NCBI RefSeq assembly: GCF_000699445.3
Contig: NC_067197.1
Span: forward strand, 32,967,809 to 33,031,808
Length of the DNA stretch: 64,000 nt
Direction of reading: 5' to 3'
DNA from: Schistosoma haematobium
Taxonomy: Eukaryota; Platyhelminthes; Trematoda; Strigeidida; Schistosomatidae
Position 1 is the stretch's first letter, and every line of letters starts with the position of its first letter. The position numbers and the translations under genes were made by a program. The notes under the pieces were generated by a model. That model was not told where the DNA came from, made no database searches, and worked only from the letters and a program-made list of their open reading frames with translations. Shown here in pieces: positions 60,001 through 64,000 of this stretch.

Positions 60001-63000
60001 CGCGAGATTCGAACCCAGGACCTACGAGTTTCGCGCGTGAGCACTTAATCACTAGACCACTGAGCCGGCATCCAACGGTGTTAATGTCTAGCTTCAACTA
60101 ATCCACGACATTGAGCGACAACAATAAATGACTACCGACCTGTTGTTATTTATTATTGATAACCTTTGTCATTCTAATTTTTATCATCCTATCTATTCTA
60201 TCTATGTCAATTGTTTCACACTATATCTTACCTCAATGTAGGCTTTTAATACATATATAACTGTAAGCAGCTGATGAGAAACTACGAAATATAATAAATT
60301 CATATTATTTCGCATTCATGTTTGTTCTGACCTTATTTAAACAATTATTGACATTATGGGGTTGTGGAGATTGTTGAGGATTGAGAAATCCCACACTAGA
60401 AAAACACGGCCGTCCAGTGCTTCCAGGTTTTCAATGGTGATCTAACATTCATCGATTCATGATCTCAATCAAAAAATCATTATTGACTTATTTATCAAAT
60501 CATTTTCTCTTATTTCTACTTTCTTAAATATCAACTAAACTGCCAAAAATAAGGGTACATAATTTACATACAACAAGTAGTTAGTATCAGGTTTCCTATA
60601 ATTCACGGATGAGTGATGGCTGTAAATATTTGAACAATGAATCAATCCTTTGTGGTGTAAGGTCCTGTTTTATTTTGAGATTTATCAGTCAGCTTCGTTT
60701 TTTTATGATATAAGTAAACTGATTTCATCAACTGTGAGAGTATTATTGCAAATTACCTCATCACCACTGTTGTATCTTTTAAAAATAAATACAGTTTGAA
60801 AGTCTGCCTTTAAGTTTAATTTCAATCCGAAATGGTCGGTAAAACTCAATAATTGGTGTGGAAGAAAGGGAAATTTATTTGAAATTAAATTGGTTGAACC
60901 TGACAGTTATTCAAAAGTTTATTCTCGCCTCGAAAATTTTGGTTCAAGTGAAGATATAAAGTGTTTGATATCAACTTCTATAATGTAGTAAGTGCCTTAG
61001 GAAAAATAATAGATAAGCAGTCACCAATGTTCAGTATTCTTTACTGTTGTTTACAGCTACGAATGAATTCGATGGTAATTATCTGATTCTTTCAAATAAA
61101 ATAAGTCATCCATGCAAACAGTCAGTCTTTACTTCGATAACTGAAATATATTTATATCTGATTTACAGCCACTGAGTGATCCTGAAATTTGTATCAGTAA
61201 ATTGTTATGTTGTTAGTTAGTAAAGTTAAATTAATTGTCATCACAAATCTTAAATATGCATTTAACTGACAGCTGATTTAAATTAACTACTGTCTAGTTC
61301 CATAGATTTACATTTGCGTATAGACCAGATAAGTAAATCACATAAAACCCAGTGGAACGTTTTAGATATTTTGAATCAGTGACTGATTCCATAGTTTTTA
61401 ATGTGTGGTTTAAACTATTATTTATACGAAGCAGAATCAGTTCTTGTTTAGTTATACAAAGGGAAGTAGTCAGACTTTTGTGACTCCAAGTAGATTGCAT
61501 AAATGATCGGTATTGAATGATTGCTGTCGAAATATACATCCTGACTATTCTCGTATGTTATCATCAACTTAATCCGCGTTAGTGAATATAACGGAATTAA
61601 ATAAGCCAAATACGAGAATGGATTTTGAATATGTATATTTCATGCACTCAGTGATTTGAAGAGGTAATCGGGGGGACGAAACAAAAAGAGAGCGAAGTAA
61701 AACGATCCGCAATGGAGAATGCGTGTAAGCCAACTAGATTTAGTCAAGCGTTAATCAATATTTATGATCACACAAAAATAAGCTACAAATATGTGATGAG
61801 TAGGATAAGATGTACACATACATATACTTATATAAAAACAATCAGGGTTGATAACTGAATAATTAACAAGGTCAAAACGTGACTCAAGAAGAATGAATAA
61901 ATCAGCCTGTACAGAAGTTAGAATAAGCTATATGGGCTTAACATGTGTTAACAAACAAAAACAAATAGCCCTATCAGTGATTGTTATAGTATTTTTATCG
62001 AGTTATAGCAATAACTGATATAACTGAGATATGATGGATCTACACTGTAATAACAACTGATATATGAAGACACTATATGAATAATGTCAGCTAAATACGG
62101 TTGTTTCTTCAAAAAATCTGAGAGATAATATTTCATTTTTAAAAACAAAAATACCAGGTAATAATAGAAGAGGATTTATGCCATATTTAATATTATAGCT
62201 AATTCTACAGTCAGTGTTCATATTCAAAGGAAAAAAAGCATTCTCATAGGAAAACAATAAGCAAATAGGAATCAAGAATGTTTAACACAGAAATGTTTTG
62301 AAGGAGAATAAAACGTTCCGAAATTCTTTCACATACCCCTACACTGCTAAGCATCACAAGTATTTATATATATATATATATATAGGGTATATATAAGGCA
62401 TTAGTAGAGGTCATCCACTATTTCATTCTATCTAATCAAACCTTCAACCATTACAATTTATTAAACTGTTGTAGCTTACAGTTTATTAACAAATATGTAT
62501 AATTATATCTAAGTAAACGTTTAAGAAAAGTACGCTCCAAACATCTTACATTTTACTAAAAGAAATTCACGAAATTCTTGTGGATTTTTAAATTCTGGTG
62601 GATTATAAAGTGGTGGTCCAAAAAATGGAACTGATTCTTCAGCAAATATATTCAATCTAAAAACAAATTAGTATCATAGAATTGAAAATGATTTCATTAC
62701 CTGTAAACATTTGCTTCATTATCATATGTTACCACAGCAAATATATCTGATGTTTTTTTTGGGGGTTGTTGTTGTTGTTAATTGAATAGTTCATTCATCA
62801 AGGAAAATATAATATGATGTTTTAATTAACCAATCAAAATATACTACTAATAAGTAGTTTCATTTAAACAATTTAACATACTCTTATATAATATAAAGAA
62901 AACAAACTATTAAAAATTAAATTATCAAACAACATTCTATGATCAGATAAGTAGGATAGAACAGATCAGATCGTTTGGTAAGAGTTATTGTGACATGTAT

Positions 63001-64000
63001 ATTCAGTGATTATTGTAATGACAAAATAAAAACCAATTCTTATCTCTCTGGTTTGTCCCACTTTATATGTAATCACATTTATATTCAATATCTATTGTTT
63101 CTCTGTGTCAGTGGTAAAAAAACGAATATAATTGTTTGTTTATATACACACATTGATATACTACCACGCTGTTTGAAATTAAAATGCTATCTACGCCATC
63201 TGTTCTTCTGCTTTATTGGCCATAGCTTTTGATTGAAGATTATAATAATTGCTATGACATCTTTTTAGGCCTTCCCACACTACGTTGGATTTTGGCCTGG
63301 ATTATTATTAAATAATACTATTGAATTTAATCTTTCTCATTATGCTGTTGTGCCATCATGTGCAGAGGAATGTTCGGTAATCAAATAAACTCATTTGTGG
63401 TTGTTATCCCAGAGAAAAGCTTACAAGTAACATTCATTTCATAACAATTGTTGTCATTTTGTTGTTTAATATACCATTTATATTGTAACTGTAATTAGTT
63501 ATTTTTTTGCTTTACTCATAGACAGACACTTAGAGTTGCAGTGTTAACTTTTTTTGGTATATTATTGGTAATTTTGCGTATTGTTACATCTTGAATAAGC
63601 TCTATTTTGCTGGGACCCACCACAGAGTCTACTGATTAATTTTTTTTAAAAATTTAATTCATTTTCTAACATGTTCACTAATAATGTTATTGATAATGAG
63701 TGATCCAAGTTTATTTTGCTTACTTTTTCCTTGTGTTGAACATGTTATTATTTTACGATCTAATCTCAATATATACTTGAGCAAACGAATGATGAACTTG
63801 TGATATGATTCTTAGTTGCGCCTATCAAAGCATAGTAATCAAATGACTTTTAATTGTTTTGAAACACAAATATTTTATCTTGATTACATCATCGTTTTGG
63901 TGTAAAAAAAGGATACGAGTAAAATGAGTTCTCATCATAGATGGAGTCCATGATGGTTGTTGTCCAGGTGGGCATCCATCAACAAATATAATGTTGACTA
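27330..64000 (-). CDS. GARNL3: GARNL3-like Rap-GAP/CNH protein (15 exons, 5' end outside)
   Basis: Fifteen exons (64000-63917, 62746-62701, 62656-62550, 56123-56011, 54620-54510, 46661-46598, 45057-45010, 43599-43504, 40113-40012, 38679-38510, 38020-37804, 33815-33483, 32176-32058, 30936-30759, 27640-27330) join in phase into 698 residues plus stop. The first five carry the end of a Rap-GAP domain ([23 protein letters not shown]), the next ones a CNH/citron beta-propeller, the last ones a Ser/Asn-rich tail. Order and motifs match vertebrate GARNL3 as I recall it. Rap-GAPs switch off Rap GTPases with an Asn thumb in a GND motif, which should lie just beyond the right edge. Introns carry most repeats of the window. 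Confidence 0.88.
27915..29040 (+). mobile_element. Penelope-like element 3' part with GIY-YIG domain
   Basis: Translation gives [32 protein letters not shown], then [17 protein letters not shown], the GIY-YIG nuclease start with its Cys-rich lead-in, then [17 protein letters not shown] and a C-terminal [18 protein letters not shown]. In-frame stops at 28289-28300 and a missing reverse transcriptase make it a dead 3' fragment. It lies in the last GARNL3-like intron, opposite to the gene. An AT-rich 3' UTR extends to about 29040. Confidence 0.8.
29545..29795 (+). repeat. Family D repeat, copy 3
   Basis: Begins with an ACACAAGTAGTATGTAAC block next to its own inverted copy (TTGTGTCGATAGACACAA), and ends TGTGTATGGTTCTCACACTT and ATATTCTGTAATTTTGT, as in copies near 14.8 and 15.1 kb. 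Confidence 0.6.
30759..30936 (-). CDS. GARNL3: GARNL3-like, exon after CNH core
   Basis: Acceptor TTTCTAAG; reads [20 protein letters not shown] and a Thr/Asn-rich segment, then [18 protein letters not shown], donor GTAAGT. The SDIYFTA-like start corresponds to the end of the CNH domain in GARNL3. Phase 0 to phase 1. Confidence 0.85.
31588..31745 (+). mobile_element. Penelope-like terminal repeat copy
   Basis: Nearly the same as 13488-13634: shares TATATGTGTGACCAGATTGT, TTTTTCAGATCAACTCCGTC and AAAAGGGACTAATTGCTTT. No coding sequence adjoins it. Confidence 0.7.
31885..31985 (+). mobile_element. Family B SINE remnant
   Basis: A GTTCGAATTTTGA B-box-like run is followed by GCTGAGGAGTC and, after changes, ACCGTCCA...TAGTGCTTCCAG. 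The hammerhead is destroyed (no GGACGAAAC). Confidence 0.55.
32058..32176 (-). CDS. GARNL3: GARNL3-like, CNH exon
   Basis: Acceptor CCTTTCAG; reads [20 protein letters not shown] then [19 protein letters not shown]; donor GTATGT. It matches the PYLLAF...EIRLVVNGNLVHT stretch typical of CNH domains and of GARNL3. Confidence 0.92.
32690..32850 (+). mobile_element. Third hammerhead-like SINE family, decayed
   Basis: A tRNA-like part (GGATAGCTGAGTGATATGG, then GGGATTAAATCT) is followed by CTGATGA (32793-32799), a GCTA/TAGC stem, GAAAC (32813-32817) and GGTCC. The layout equals a type I hammerhead but stem and helix I pairing differ from families A and B. A relative lies at about 38220-38275. Confidence 0.5.
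33483..33815 (-). CDS. GARNL3: GARNL3-like, CNH exon with Ser-rich insert
   Basis: Acceptor CATTATAG; reads [16 protein letters not shown], then a Ser/Thr/Pro-rich insert of about 80 residues ([20 protein letters not shown]), then [14 protein letters not shown]; donor GTAAGA. The DF.W motif corresponds to DFQFCW in GARNL3. The Ser-rich insert is longer than in vertebrates as I recall them. Confidence 0.88.
33911..37106 (+). mobile_element. RTE-clade retrotransposon (SR2-like), near full length
   Basis: About 3.2 kb. It has a 5' UTR with GGGGGCTACTGCCGGTCCC, one polyprotein region (34024-37098) with AP endonuclease and reverse transcriptase, and a 3' end in GTAA repeats (37091-37106), as RTE elements have. 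It is flanked by a 13-bp duplication and sits antisense in the GARNL3-like intron between the exons at 33483 and 37804. The clean duplication and intact ends mean a fairly recent insertion, though the reading frame is now broken. Confidence 0.93.
34024..37098 (+). pseudogene. RTE endonuclease/reverse transcriptase polyprotein, inactivated
   Basis: The first frame (34024-35820) has an AP-type endonuclease: [13 protein letters not shown] (residues 54-66), GISETHW (83-89), GDFNAKVG (196-203), QIDHI (264-268) and SDHH (291-294), then the start of the reverse transcriptase ([14 protein letters not shown]). RT continues in 35849-36367 with [37 protein letters not shown] and the catalytic FADD (36332-36343). 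The C-terminal part is in 36484-37098 ([29 protein letters not shown]). Breaks seen: a one-base A-run insertion near 35785-35789, a TAA at 36365-36367, a small deletion near 36420 with frame change, and a TGA at 36436-36438. It cannot make a full protein. Confidence 0.93.
37315..37445 (-). mobile_element. SM-alpha-like SINE, left arm of inverted pair
   Basis: Minus-strand promoter part (CACTTCAAACGCCATTACG and CCGAGTCCTGATAGCC on plus), lacking the hammerhead. It meets the following plus-strand copy, repeating its GGCGTTTGAAGTGATCGG block inverted. Confidence 0.7.
37446..37722 (+). mobile_element. SM-alpha-like SINE with hammerhead
   Basis: Promoter-like GGTACTGGGTTCGAGTTTC, hammerhead at 37513-37562, then the family tail (GCAATGTCGAGGCAATA to AAGTAAACAGTACCAAG). 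Antisense to the GARNL3-like gene. Confidence 0.85.
37513..37562 (+). ncRNA. Hammerhead ribozyme, family A, core kept
   Basis: Core CTGACGA (N7 is free in hammerheads) and GAAA are present, helix II is GTCC/GAAC with one mismatch, helix III is two pairs closing GTGC, and the GTC cleavage triplet is present. Helix I ATCCAG/CTGGAT is intact but three extra A residues follow the cleavage site, which may weaken it. Confidence 0.6.
37804..38020 (-). CDS. GARNL3: GARNL3-like, CNH exon
   Basis: Acceptor TTATTATAG; reads [37 protein letters not shown], then [19 protein letters not shown]; donor GTAAAT. It lines up with the LICVAYRHQFDVVNES and GEAGLLLCYN parts of GARNL3. CNH domains bind small GTPases or scaffold proteins. 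Confidence 0.93.
38220..38275 (+). mobile_element. Third hammerhead-like family, second remnant
   Basis: Shares ACTGAT, GTACGAAACCTCGG and TTCAGAGC in the same order as 32791-32832, but the core reads CTGATAA and the cleavage triplet is GTT, so it is inactive. Confidence 0.4.
38510..38679 (-). CDS. GARNL3: GARNL3-like, CNH exon
   Basis: Acceptor ATTTCAAG; reads [36 protein letters not shown], then [10 protein letters not shown]; donor GTAGG. It matches the TKGCHLYAI...RIVVAIRNKLLL...PVEEFQYIRE stretch of GARNL3. The donor GTAGGT is slightly weak. Confidence 0.92.
38720..38790 (+). repeat. CTGAAGA-like / GAAACGTC hairpin end
   Basis: GAAGAAGTGAC, a loop, GTTACGAAACGTC: a five-pair stem beside GAAACGTC, as at 6041 (minus) and 43137. 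No coding sequence adjoins it. Confidence 0.4.
39285..39510 (+). mobile_element. SM-alpha-like SINE, rearranged
   Basis: A minus-sense tail piece (GACTGCAATTGGTCAGTCTC) is joined at about 39372 to a plus-sense promoter (GTGTTCGAATCACAGAGTG) and a hammerhead start (CTGACGAGTCCCAAA). The rest of the hammerhead (GGACGAAAC and cleavage site) is deleted. Confidence 0.75.
39899..39954 (+). mobile_element. RTE 3' tail fragment
   Basis: Matches 37050-37105 of the RTE element: ATGCTGGT, CGGCCTATGCTCC, GGAGTAACAGGCGTAAGTAAG. Only the last 55 bases remain. Confidence 0.75.
40012..40113 (-). CDS. GARNL3: GARNL3-like, CNH exon
   Basis: Acceptor TTTCCCAG; reads [20 protein letters not shown] then [13 protein letters not shown]; donor GTATTA. 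It corresponds to the stretch ending in LEKTKG in GARNL3. The donor is not a strong consensus, but phase and homology support it. Confidence 0.9.
41124..41435 (-). mobile_element. Family B hammerhead SINE, near full length
   Basis: Minus-strand copy with 5' block (GTGTCACTCAATTTCGTGG in sense), tRNA-like promoter with B box GGGTTCGAATTTCG, hammerhead and tail. The hammerhead has lost key pairs (helix II start and AUC site), so it is probably inactive. Confidence 0.85.
41436..41490 (+). mobile_element. Family B SINE 3' piece
   Basis: Plus-sense TTTTCCATGGTGGTCTAGC and TCGACTCATCATTTCAACTA directly follow the 5' end of the minus-strand copy. Confidence 0.65.
41935..42012 (+). mobile_element. 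Family B SINE 3' end
   Basis: AATGGTGATCTAGCTTAAAT, CATGATCTCAACTATTGAAA and the ACAAAAAACCCTTCTGATAT end define the shared 3' end. The 5' parts are missing. Confidence 0.7.
42045..42385 (+). mobile_element. Family B hammerhead SINE, longest copy
   Basis: Starts with a 5' extension (GGTCTGTTGTGAGGTAGTAA, TGTCGCTCGATTTCATGG), then the ATTAACACCGTTGGG junction, an A box (GCTCAGTGGTTAAGCGC), a B box (GGGTTCGAATCTCGC), the hammerhead (42279-42327) and the AGGTTTTCCATGG tail. The hammerhead core is intact, but helix III has a mismatch. Confidence 0.85.
42279..42327 (+). ncRNA. Hammerhead ribozyme, family B, doubtful activity
   Basis: CTGAGGA, perfect helix II GTCC/GGAC and GAAA are kept. The cleavage triplet is ATC, allowed by the NUH rule, but the second helix III pair is lost. 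Helix I is GCAC/GTGC with an enlarged internal loop. Confidence 0.45.
42681..43212. repeat. Inverted repeat, about 220-bp arms
   Basis: Arms 42681-42908 and 42985-43212 are imperfect reverse complements around an 80-base spacer. Each arm carries CTGAAGAAGTGAC, a loop, and GTCACGAAAC (42707-42752 minus, 43137-43180 plus), and a TTTTATTTCGGATACTT block. It looks like two copies of a Penelope-like 3' end facing each other, inside a GARNL3-like intron. Confidence 0.85.
43504..43599 (-). CDS. GARNL3: GARNL3-like, CNH exon
   Basis: Acceptor AATGTAG; reads [20 protein letters not shown] then [11 protein letters not shown]; donor GTATGA. It matches the PVKQMHVLETLDLLVLRADKG part of GARNL3. Confidence 0.92.
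45010..45057 (-). CDS. GARNL3: GARNL3-like, small CNH exon
   Basis: Acceptor TTCAACAG; reads [15 protein letters not shown] across the splice; donor GTAAAT. It corresponds to ALLVSTDAGVLLV, the start of the CNH propeller. Only 48 bases, but both phases fit. Confidence 0.88.
45186..45350 (+). mobile_element. Family B SINE, 3' half
   Basis: Starts in the GCGGGATCGTGGATGCG block, contains the hammerhead region 45217-45262, and ends in the CCACAAACCCCTTCTGAT tail. The tRNA-like part is truncated. The hammerhead has GGACAAAAC instead of GGACGAAAC, so the essential G is lost. Confidence 0.8.
46598..46661 (-). CDS. GARNL3: GARNL3-like, exon at Rap-GAP/CNH boundary
   Basis: Acceptor CATTGCAG; reads [20 protein letters not shown] then W; donor GTAAGA. 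It matches PWEPQCFCSNFPHEAVCADPWG of GARNL3. Compared with vertebrates the linker before it is shorter. Confidence 0.9.
47093..47620 (-). repeat. Family C repeat, minus copy
   Basis: Reverse complement of the copy at 22123: it starts with an ATT run, then TTAGTACAAACAAGAACC, GGTGACCAACGATTGGTTC, CATTCGCTTTTCATCCTCTC and CGTGGCAGTGTGAGAACG. The order and length agree. Confidence 0.8.
48611..49015 (-). mobile_element. LTR-like element with GATGT on both sides
   Basis: Read on the minus strand it begins TGTTGGGGACGATAGATCCC and contains TTTGTATAAATACGCCTG, a TATA-type promoter, and AACGAACCAGAATAGC. GATGT flanks it at 48606-48610 and 49016-49020. The far end does not show a clean CA, so the boundary there is uncertain. 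It is probably a solo LTR in a GARNL3-like intron, sense with the gene. Confidence 0.65.
49915..50235 (-). mobile_element. SM-alpha-like SINE, long copy
   Basis: Runs from the TTATAAGCAAAGATGAATAG end through a hammerhead (49955-50010; first core base changed to T), a promoter (CTACTGAGTCTTGATAGCC on plus), TTTAAATTCACTTGGTATT, and a tail block ending in TATTGCCTCGATATTGCC. The tail block lies upstream of the promoter in the sense direction, as expected if the source was a tandem array. Confidence 0.85.
50236..50338 (+). mobile_element. SM-alpha-like SINE tail, inverted
   Basis: GAATTCCACTGCTATCCAC, then GGTAATATCGAGGCAATAC and TGCATATATGCCAATAAG in plus sense, facing the preceding minus-strand copy. 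Confidence 0.75.
51066..51245 (+). mobile_element. SM-alpha-like SINE, deleted copy
   Basis: A minus-sense end (AAGCAAAGATGGATGGTGGC) is fused to a plus-sense tail (GCTTGTGACTAAAGGTAAT to AAGTAAACGATATCAAG). Both hammerhead and promoter are missing. Confidence 0.7.
51365..51588 (-). mobile_element. Family B SINE, left half of head-to-head pair
   Basis: Minus-strand copy with tail, hammerhead (51413-51458), B box (GGGTTCGAATCCCG in sense) and A box (CAGTGGTCTAGTGG). It shares its 5' end with the plus copy at 51589, so the two promoters diverge. Sense with the GARNL3-like gene. Confidence 0.88.
51413..51458 (-). ncRNA. Hammerhead ribozyme, family B, one base off
   Basis: Helix I GCACTG/CAGTGC is perfect, core CTGAGGA and helix II GTCC/GGAC are perfect, and the GTC cleavage triplet is present. 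The base after GAA is G instead of A (GAAG), turning the first helix III pair into G-U. Activity may be reduced rather than lost. It is in the sense direction of a GARNL3-like intron. Confidence 0.65.
51589..51815 (+). mobile_element. Family B SINE, right half of head-to-head pair
   Basis: A box (CAGTGGTCTAGTTGGTTAGG), B box (GGGTTCGAATCTCACGG), hammerhead (51680-51725) and a tail ending CACAAACCTCTTCTGAT. It differs from its partner in promoter details, so it is probably a separate insertion rather than a simple inversion. Confidence 0.88.
51680..51725 (+). ncRNA. Hammerhead ribozyme, family B, core intact
   Basis: CTGAGGA, GAAA and the GTC triplet are kept; helix I GCACTG/CAGTGC is perfect; helix II GTCC/GAAC has one mismatch; helix III is two pairs with loop GACC. 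Antisense to the GARNL3-like gene. Confidence 0.65.
52905..53035 (+). mobile_element. Family B SINE, truncated
   Basis: Starts with a damaged B-box region (CACAGTTCTAGTCCCGCG) and holds a hammerhead at 52966-53011, then CTTTTAAATTTTCATTAGTG. The tail is cut short. Confidence 0.7.
52966..53011 (+). ncRNA. Hammerhead ribozyme, CTGATGA core
   Basis: This family B copy has the classical core CTGATGA plus GAAA and GTC. Helix II is GTCT/GGGC (pairs with two wobbles), helix III is two pairs around GGCC, and helix I GCACTG/CAATGC has one mismatch. All core bases required for cleavage are present. Confidence 0.65.
53390..53582 (-). mobile_element. Family B SINE plus inverted tail
   Basis: A minus-strand copy (53390-53525) with a broken hammerhead core (CTGAGAA) and a B box, followed by a plus-sense tail (53528-53582, ACTCAACTATTAAATTAC to CACCCTTCTG). 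Confidence 0.7.
54093..54235. mobile_element. SM-alpha-like inverted pair, short hairpin
   Basis: Minus-sense hammerhead piece (54093-54165) and plus-sense piece (54170-54235) face each other across about 10 bases: ACCTGCATCTCAGAGTTGAT is answered by ATCAACTCTGGGATGCAGGT. Both cores read CTAACGA, so both are inactive. Confidence 0.8.
54510..54620 (-). CDS. GARNL3: GARNL3-like, Rap-GAP C-terminal exon
   Basis: Acceptor TATCAAG; reads [20 protein letters not shown] then [17 protein letters not shown]; donor GTAAGT. It matches NRRSFSDVLPESPKS...FVRIGQ of GARNL3. Phase 0 on both sides. Confidence 0.92.
54745..54935 (+). mobile_element. SM-alpha-like SINE, 3' half
   Basis: Starts inside the hammerhead 3' arm (TTTCACTGCTAGTCGCTATCC) and keeps the whole tail (GCCTGTGACTAAAGGCAATA to AAGCAAACAATACCAAGTG). 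The promoter and core are absent. Confidence 0.75.
55015..55245 (-). mobile_element. Family B SINE, diverged
   Basis: Minus-strand copy with B box (GGGTTCGAGTCACG in sense), A-box region and tail start. The hammerhead is mutated (AGAAGAAAAC in place of AGGACGAAAC). Confidence 0.75.
56011..56123 (-). CDS. GARNL3: GARNL3-like, Rap-GAP exon
   Basis: Acceptor AACTTTAG; reads [20 protein letters not shown] then [17 protein letters not shown]; donor GTAAGT. LINGE.A...P.FAQKR.RTL is a hallmark of the Rap-GAP domain end in GARNL3. Confidence 0.93.
57001..57058. repeat. (AT)n and (TTTA)n microsatellite
   Basis: About 40 bases of AT repeat run directly into TTTA units, in a GARNL3-like intron. Confidence 0.9.
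57289..57625 (-). mobile_element. LTR related to the one at 17.35 kb
   Basis: On the minus strand it carries TTTATGGTACGTTGTGG, a GATATATAAACCGAGTACG promoter, TTGTGTTCTGGACTCAA, GGGCTAGGAGGACATGG and ends ATAACA at 57289. The same blocks, with differences, occur in order at 17480-17726. The 5' boundary is unclear and no target duplication was found. Confidence 0.65.
58600..58700. repeat. ATT-type trinucleotide tract
   Basis: Degenerate TTATTATCATTATTACT repeats with scattered substitutions, in an intron. Confidence 0.8.
59041..59575 (+). mobile_element. Penelope-like element with GIY-YIG domain, dead
   Basis: Reads [40 protein letters not shown], then [19 protein letters not shown] (GIY-YIG start with Cys-rich lead) and, after a frame change, [14 protein letters not shown] and [18 protein letters not shown]. 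Frameshift near 59390 and an internal stop near 59487 show decay. AT-rich 3' DNA with a CTGATGAG...GAAA-like end continues to about 60305, interrupted by a family B SINE. It lies antisense in a GARNL3-like intron. Confidence 0.8.
59882..60120 (-). mobile_element. Family B hammerhead SINE, best-preserved copy
   Basis: Minus-strand copy with 5' TGTCGCTCAATGTCGTGG, GTTGGATGCCGGCTCAGTGG, A box (GGTCTAGTGATTAAGTGC), B box (GGGTTCGAATCTCGC), hammerhead 59935-59980 and tail. It is inserted in the 3' part of a Penelope-like element and so is younger than it. Confidence 0.9.
59935..59980 (-). ncRNA. Hammerhead ribozyme, family B, apparently intact
   Basis: Every required piece is present in order: helix I 5' strand GCACTG, core CTGAGGA, helix II GTCC (loop TACAATA) GGAC, GAAA, helix III AC (loop GGCC) GT, cleavage triplet GTC, and helix I 3' strand CAGTGC. 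All stems pair perfectly. It lies in the sense direction of the GARNL3-like intron between the exons at 56123 and 62550, so it could cut the pre-mRNA. Confidence 0.8.
60360..60475 (+). mobile_element. Family B SINE 3' remnant
   Basis: ACGGCCGTCCAGTGCTTCCA, GGTTTTCAATGGTGATCTAA and CGATTCATGATCTCAATC identify the hammerhead 3' half and tail. The core is destroyed. Confidence 0.7.
62550..62656 (-). CDS. GARNL3: GARNL3-like, Rap-GAP exon
   Basis: Acceptor GTTTTTAG; reads [20 protein letters not shown] then [15 protein letters not shown]; donor GTAAGA. It matches SEESVPLFGPPLPTPPVF...QEFRDFLLVK, the most diagnostic segment of the Rap-GAP domain in this gene. Confidence 0.94.
62701..62746 (-). 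CDS. GARNL3: GARNL3-like, 46-base Rap-GAP exon
   Basis: Reads [14 protein letters not shown] between phase-matched splices, equal to HIFALVRYDQQNDSYRL of GARNL3. The acceptor is odd: CAG is preceded by a run of A and C rather than a pyrimidine tract. Donor GTAATG. Only 44 bases of intron separate it from the next exon (62656). Confidence 0.9.
62747..63916. other. GARNL3-like intron, nothing else recognised
   Basis: AT-rich intron with a short GTT run near 62765. The open frame at 62975-63232 has no recognisable motif. Confidence 0.5.
63917..64000 (-). CDS. GARNL3: GARNL3-like, Rap-GAP exon (cut by window edge)
   Basis: Reads [20 protein letters not shown] then MMRTHFT, donor GTATCC. It matches IVTIVFQEGEESSPAFKPSMIRSHFTHIF of GARNL3. 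The catalytic Asn thumb (GND motif) of Rap-GAPs lies just before this stretch and therefore just outside the window. Confidence 0.9.

Noticed and set aside
60268..60300. CTGATGAGAAACTACGAAAT, hammerhead-like
   Set aside because: Core words are present but no helix II can form between them; noted only as a possible relic at a Penelope-like 3' end.

Overview
The window is AT-rich, intron-rich and packed with repeats. The repeats fit a schistosome blood fluke (genus Schistosoma): tRNA-derived SINEs carrying hammerhead ribozymes (SM-alpha type), an SR2-like RTE retrotransposon, and Penelope-like retroelements with GIY-YIG domains. I cannot tell the species. No CRISPR array, rRNA or ordinary tRNA gene was seen. 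Exons were found by joining open frames at GT/AG sites in matching phase and by recalling family sequences; no database search was run.

Three host genes are visible. (1) Positions 56-205 (+) are the last coding exon of an unidentified gene whose body lies to the left. (2) Positions 8583-23436 (+) encode a ZCWPW1-like histone reader: a CW zinc finger, a PWWP domain, an alpha-helical exon, then an Asn/Ser-rich tail. Seven exons join in frame (601 residues); the 5' start was not found. (3) Positions 27330-64000 (-) encode the C-terminal 698 residues of a GARNL3-like protein (Rap-GAP domain, then CNH/citron domain, then a low-complexity tail). Fifteen exons join in frame, and the 5' part continues past the right edge. 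Genes 2 and 3 converge tail to tail, about 3.9 kb apart.

Nearly everything else is intron or intergenic DNA filled with mobile elements. These include an RTE element of about 3.2 kb with a 13-bp target-site duplication, inserted antisense in a GARNL3 intron; several RTE pieces; at least four Penelope-like pieces; three LTR-like segments, one with a clear 5-bp duplication and nested in an older repeat; and two unnamed interspersed families (called C and D here).

The most interesting layer is ribozymes. Two tRNA-derived SINE families each carry a type I hammerhead fold. Family A is SM-alpha-like. Family B has helix I GCACTG/CAGTGC, core CTGAGGA, and helix III of two pairs. The best family B copy (59935-59980, -) looks fully intact and lies in the sense direction of a GARNL3 intron. 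Many copies sit head to head, so transcripts would fold back on themselves. A third, more decayed hammerhead-like family and a set of hairpins of the form CTGAAGA-stem-GAAACGT (Penelope/fold-back elements) suggest several waves of ribozyme-bearing retroelements.
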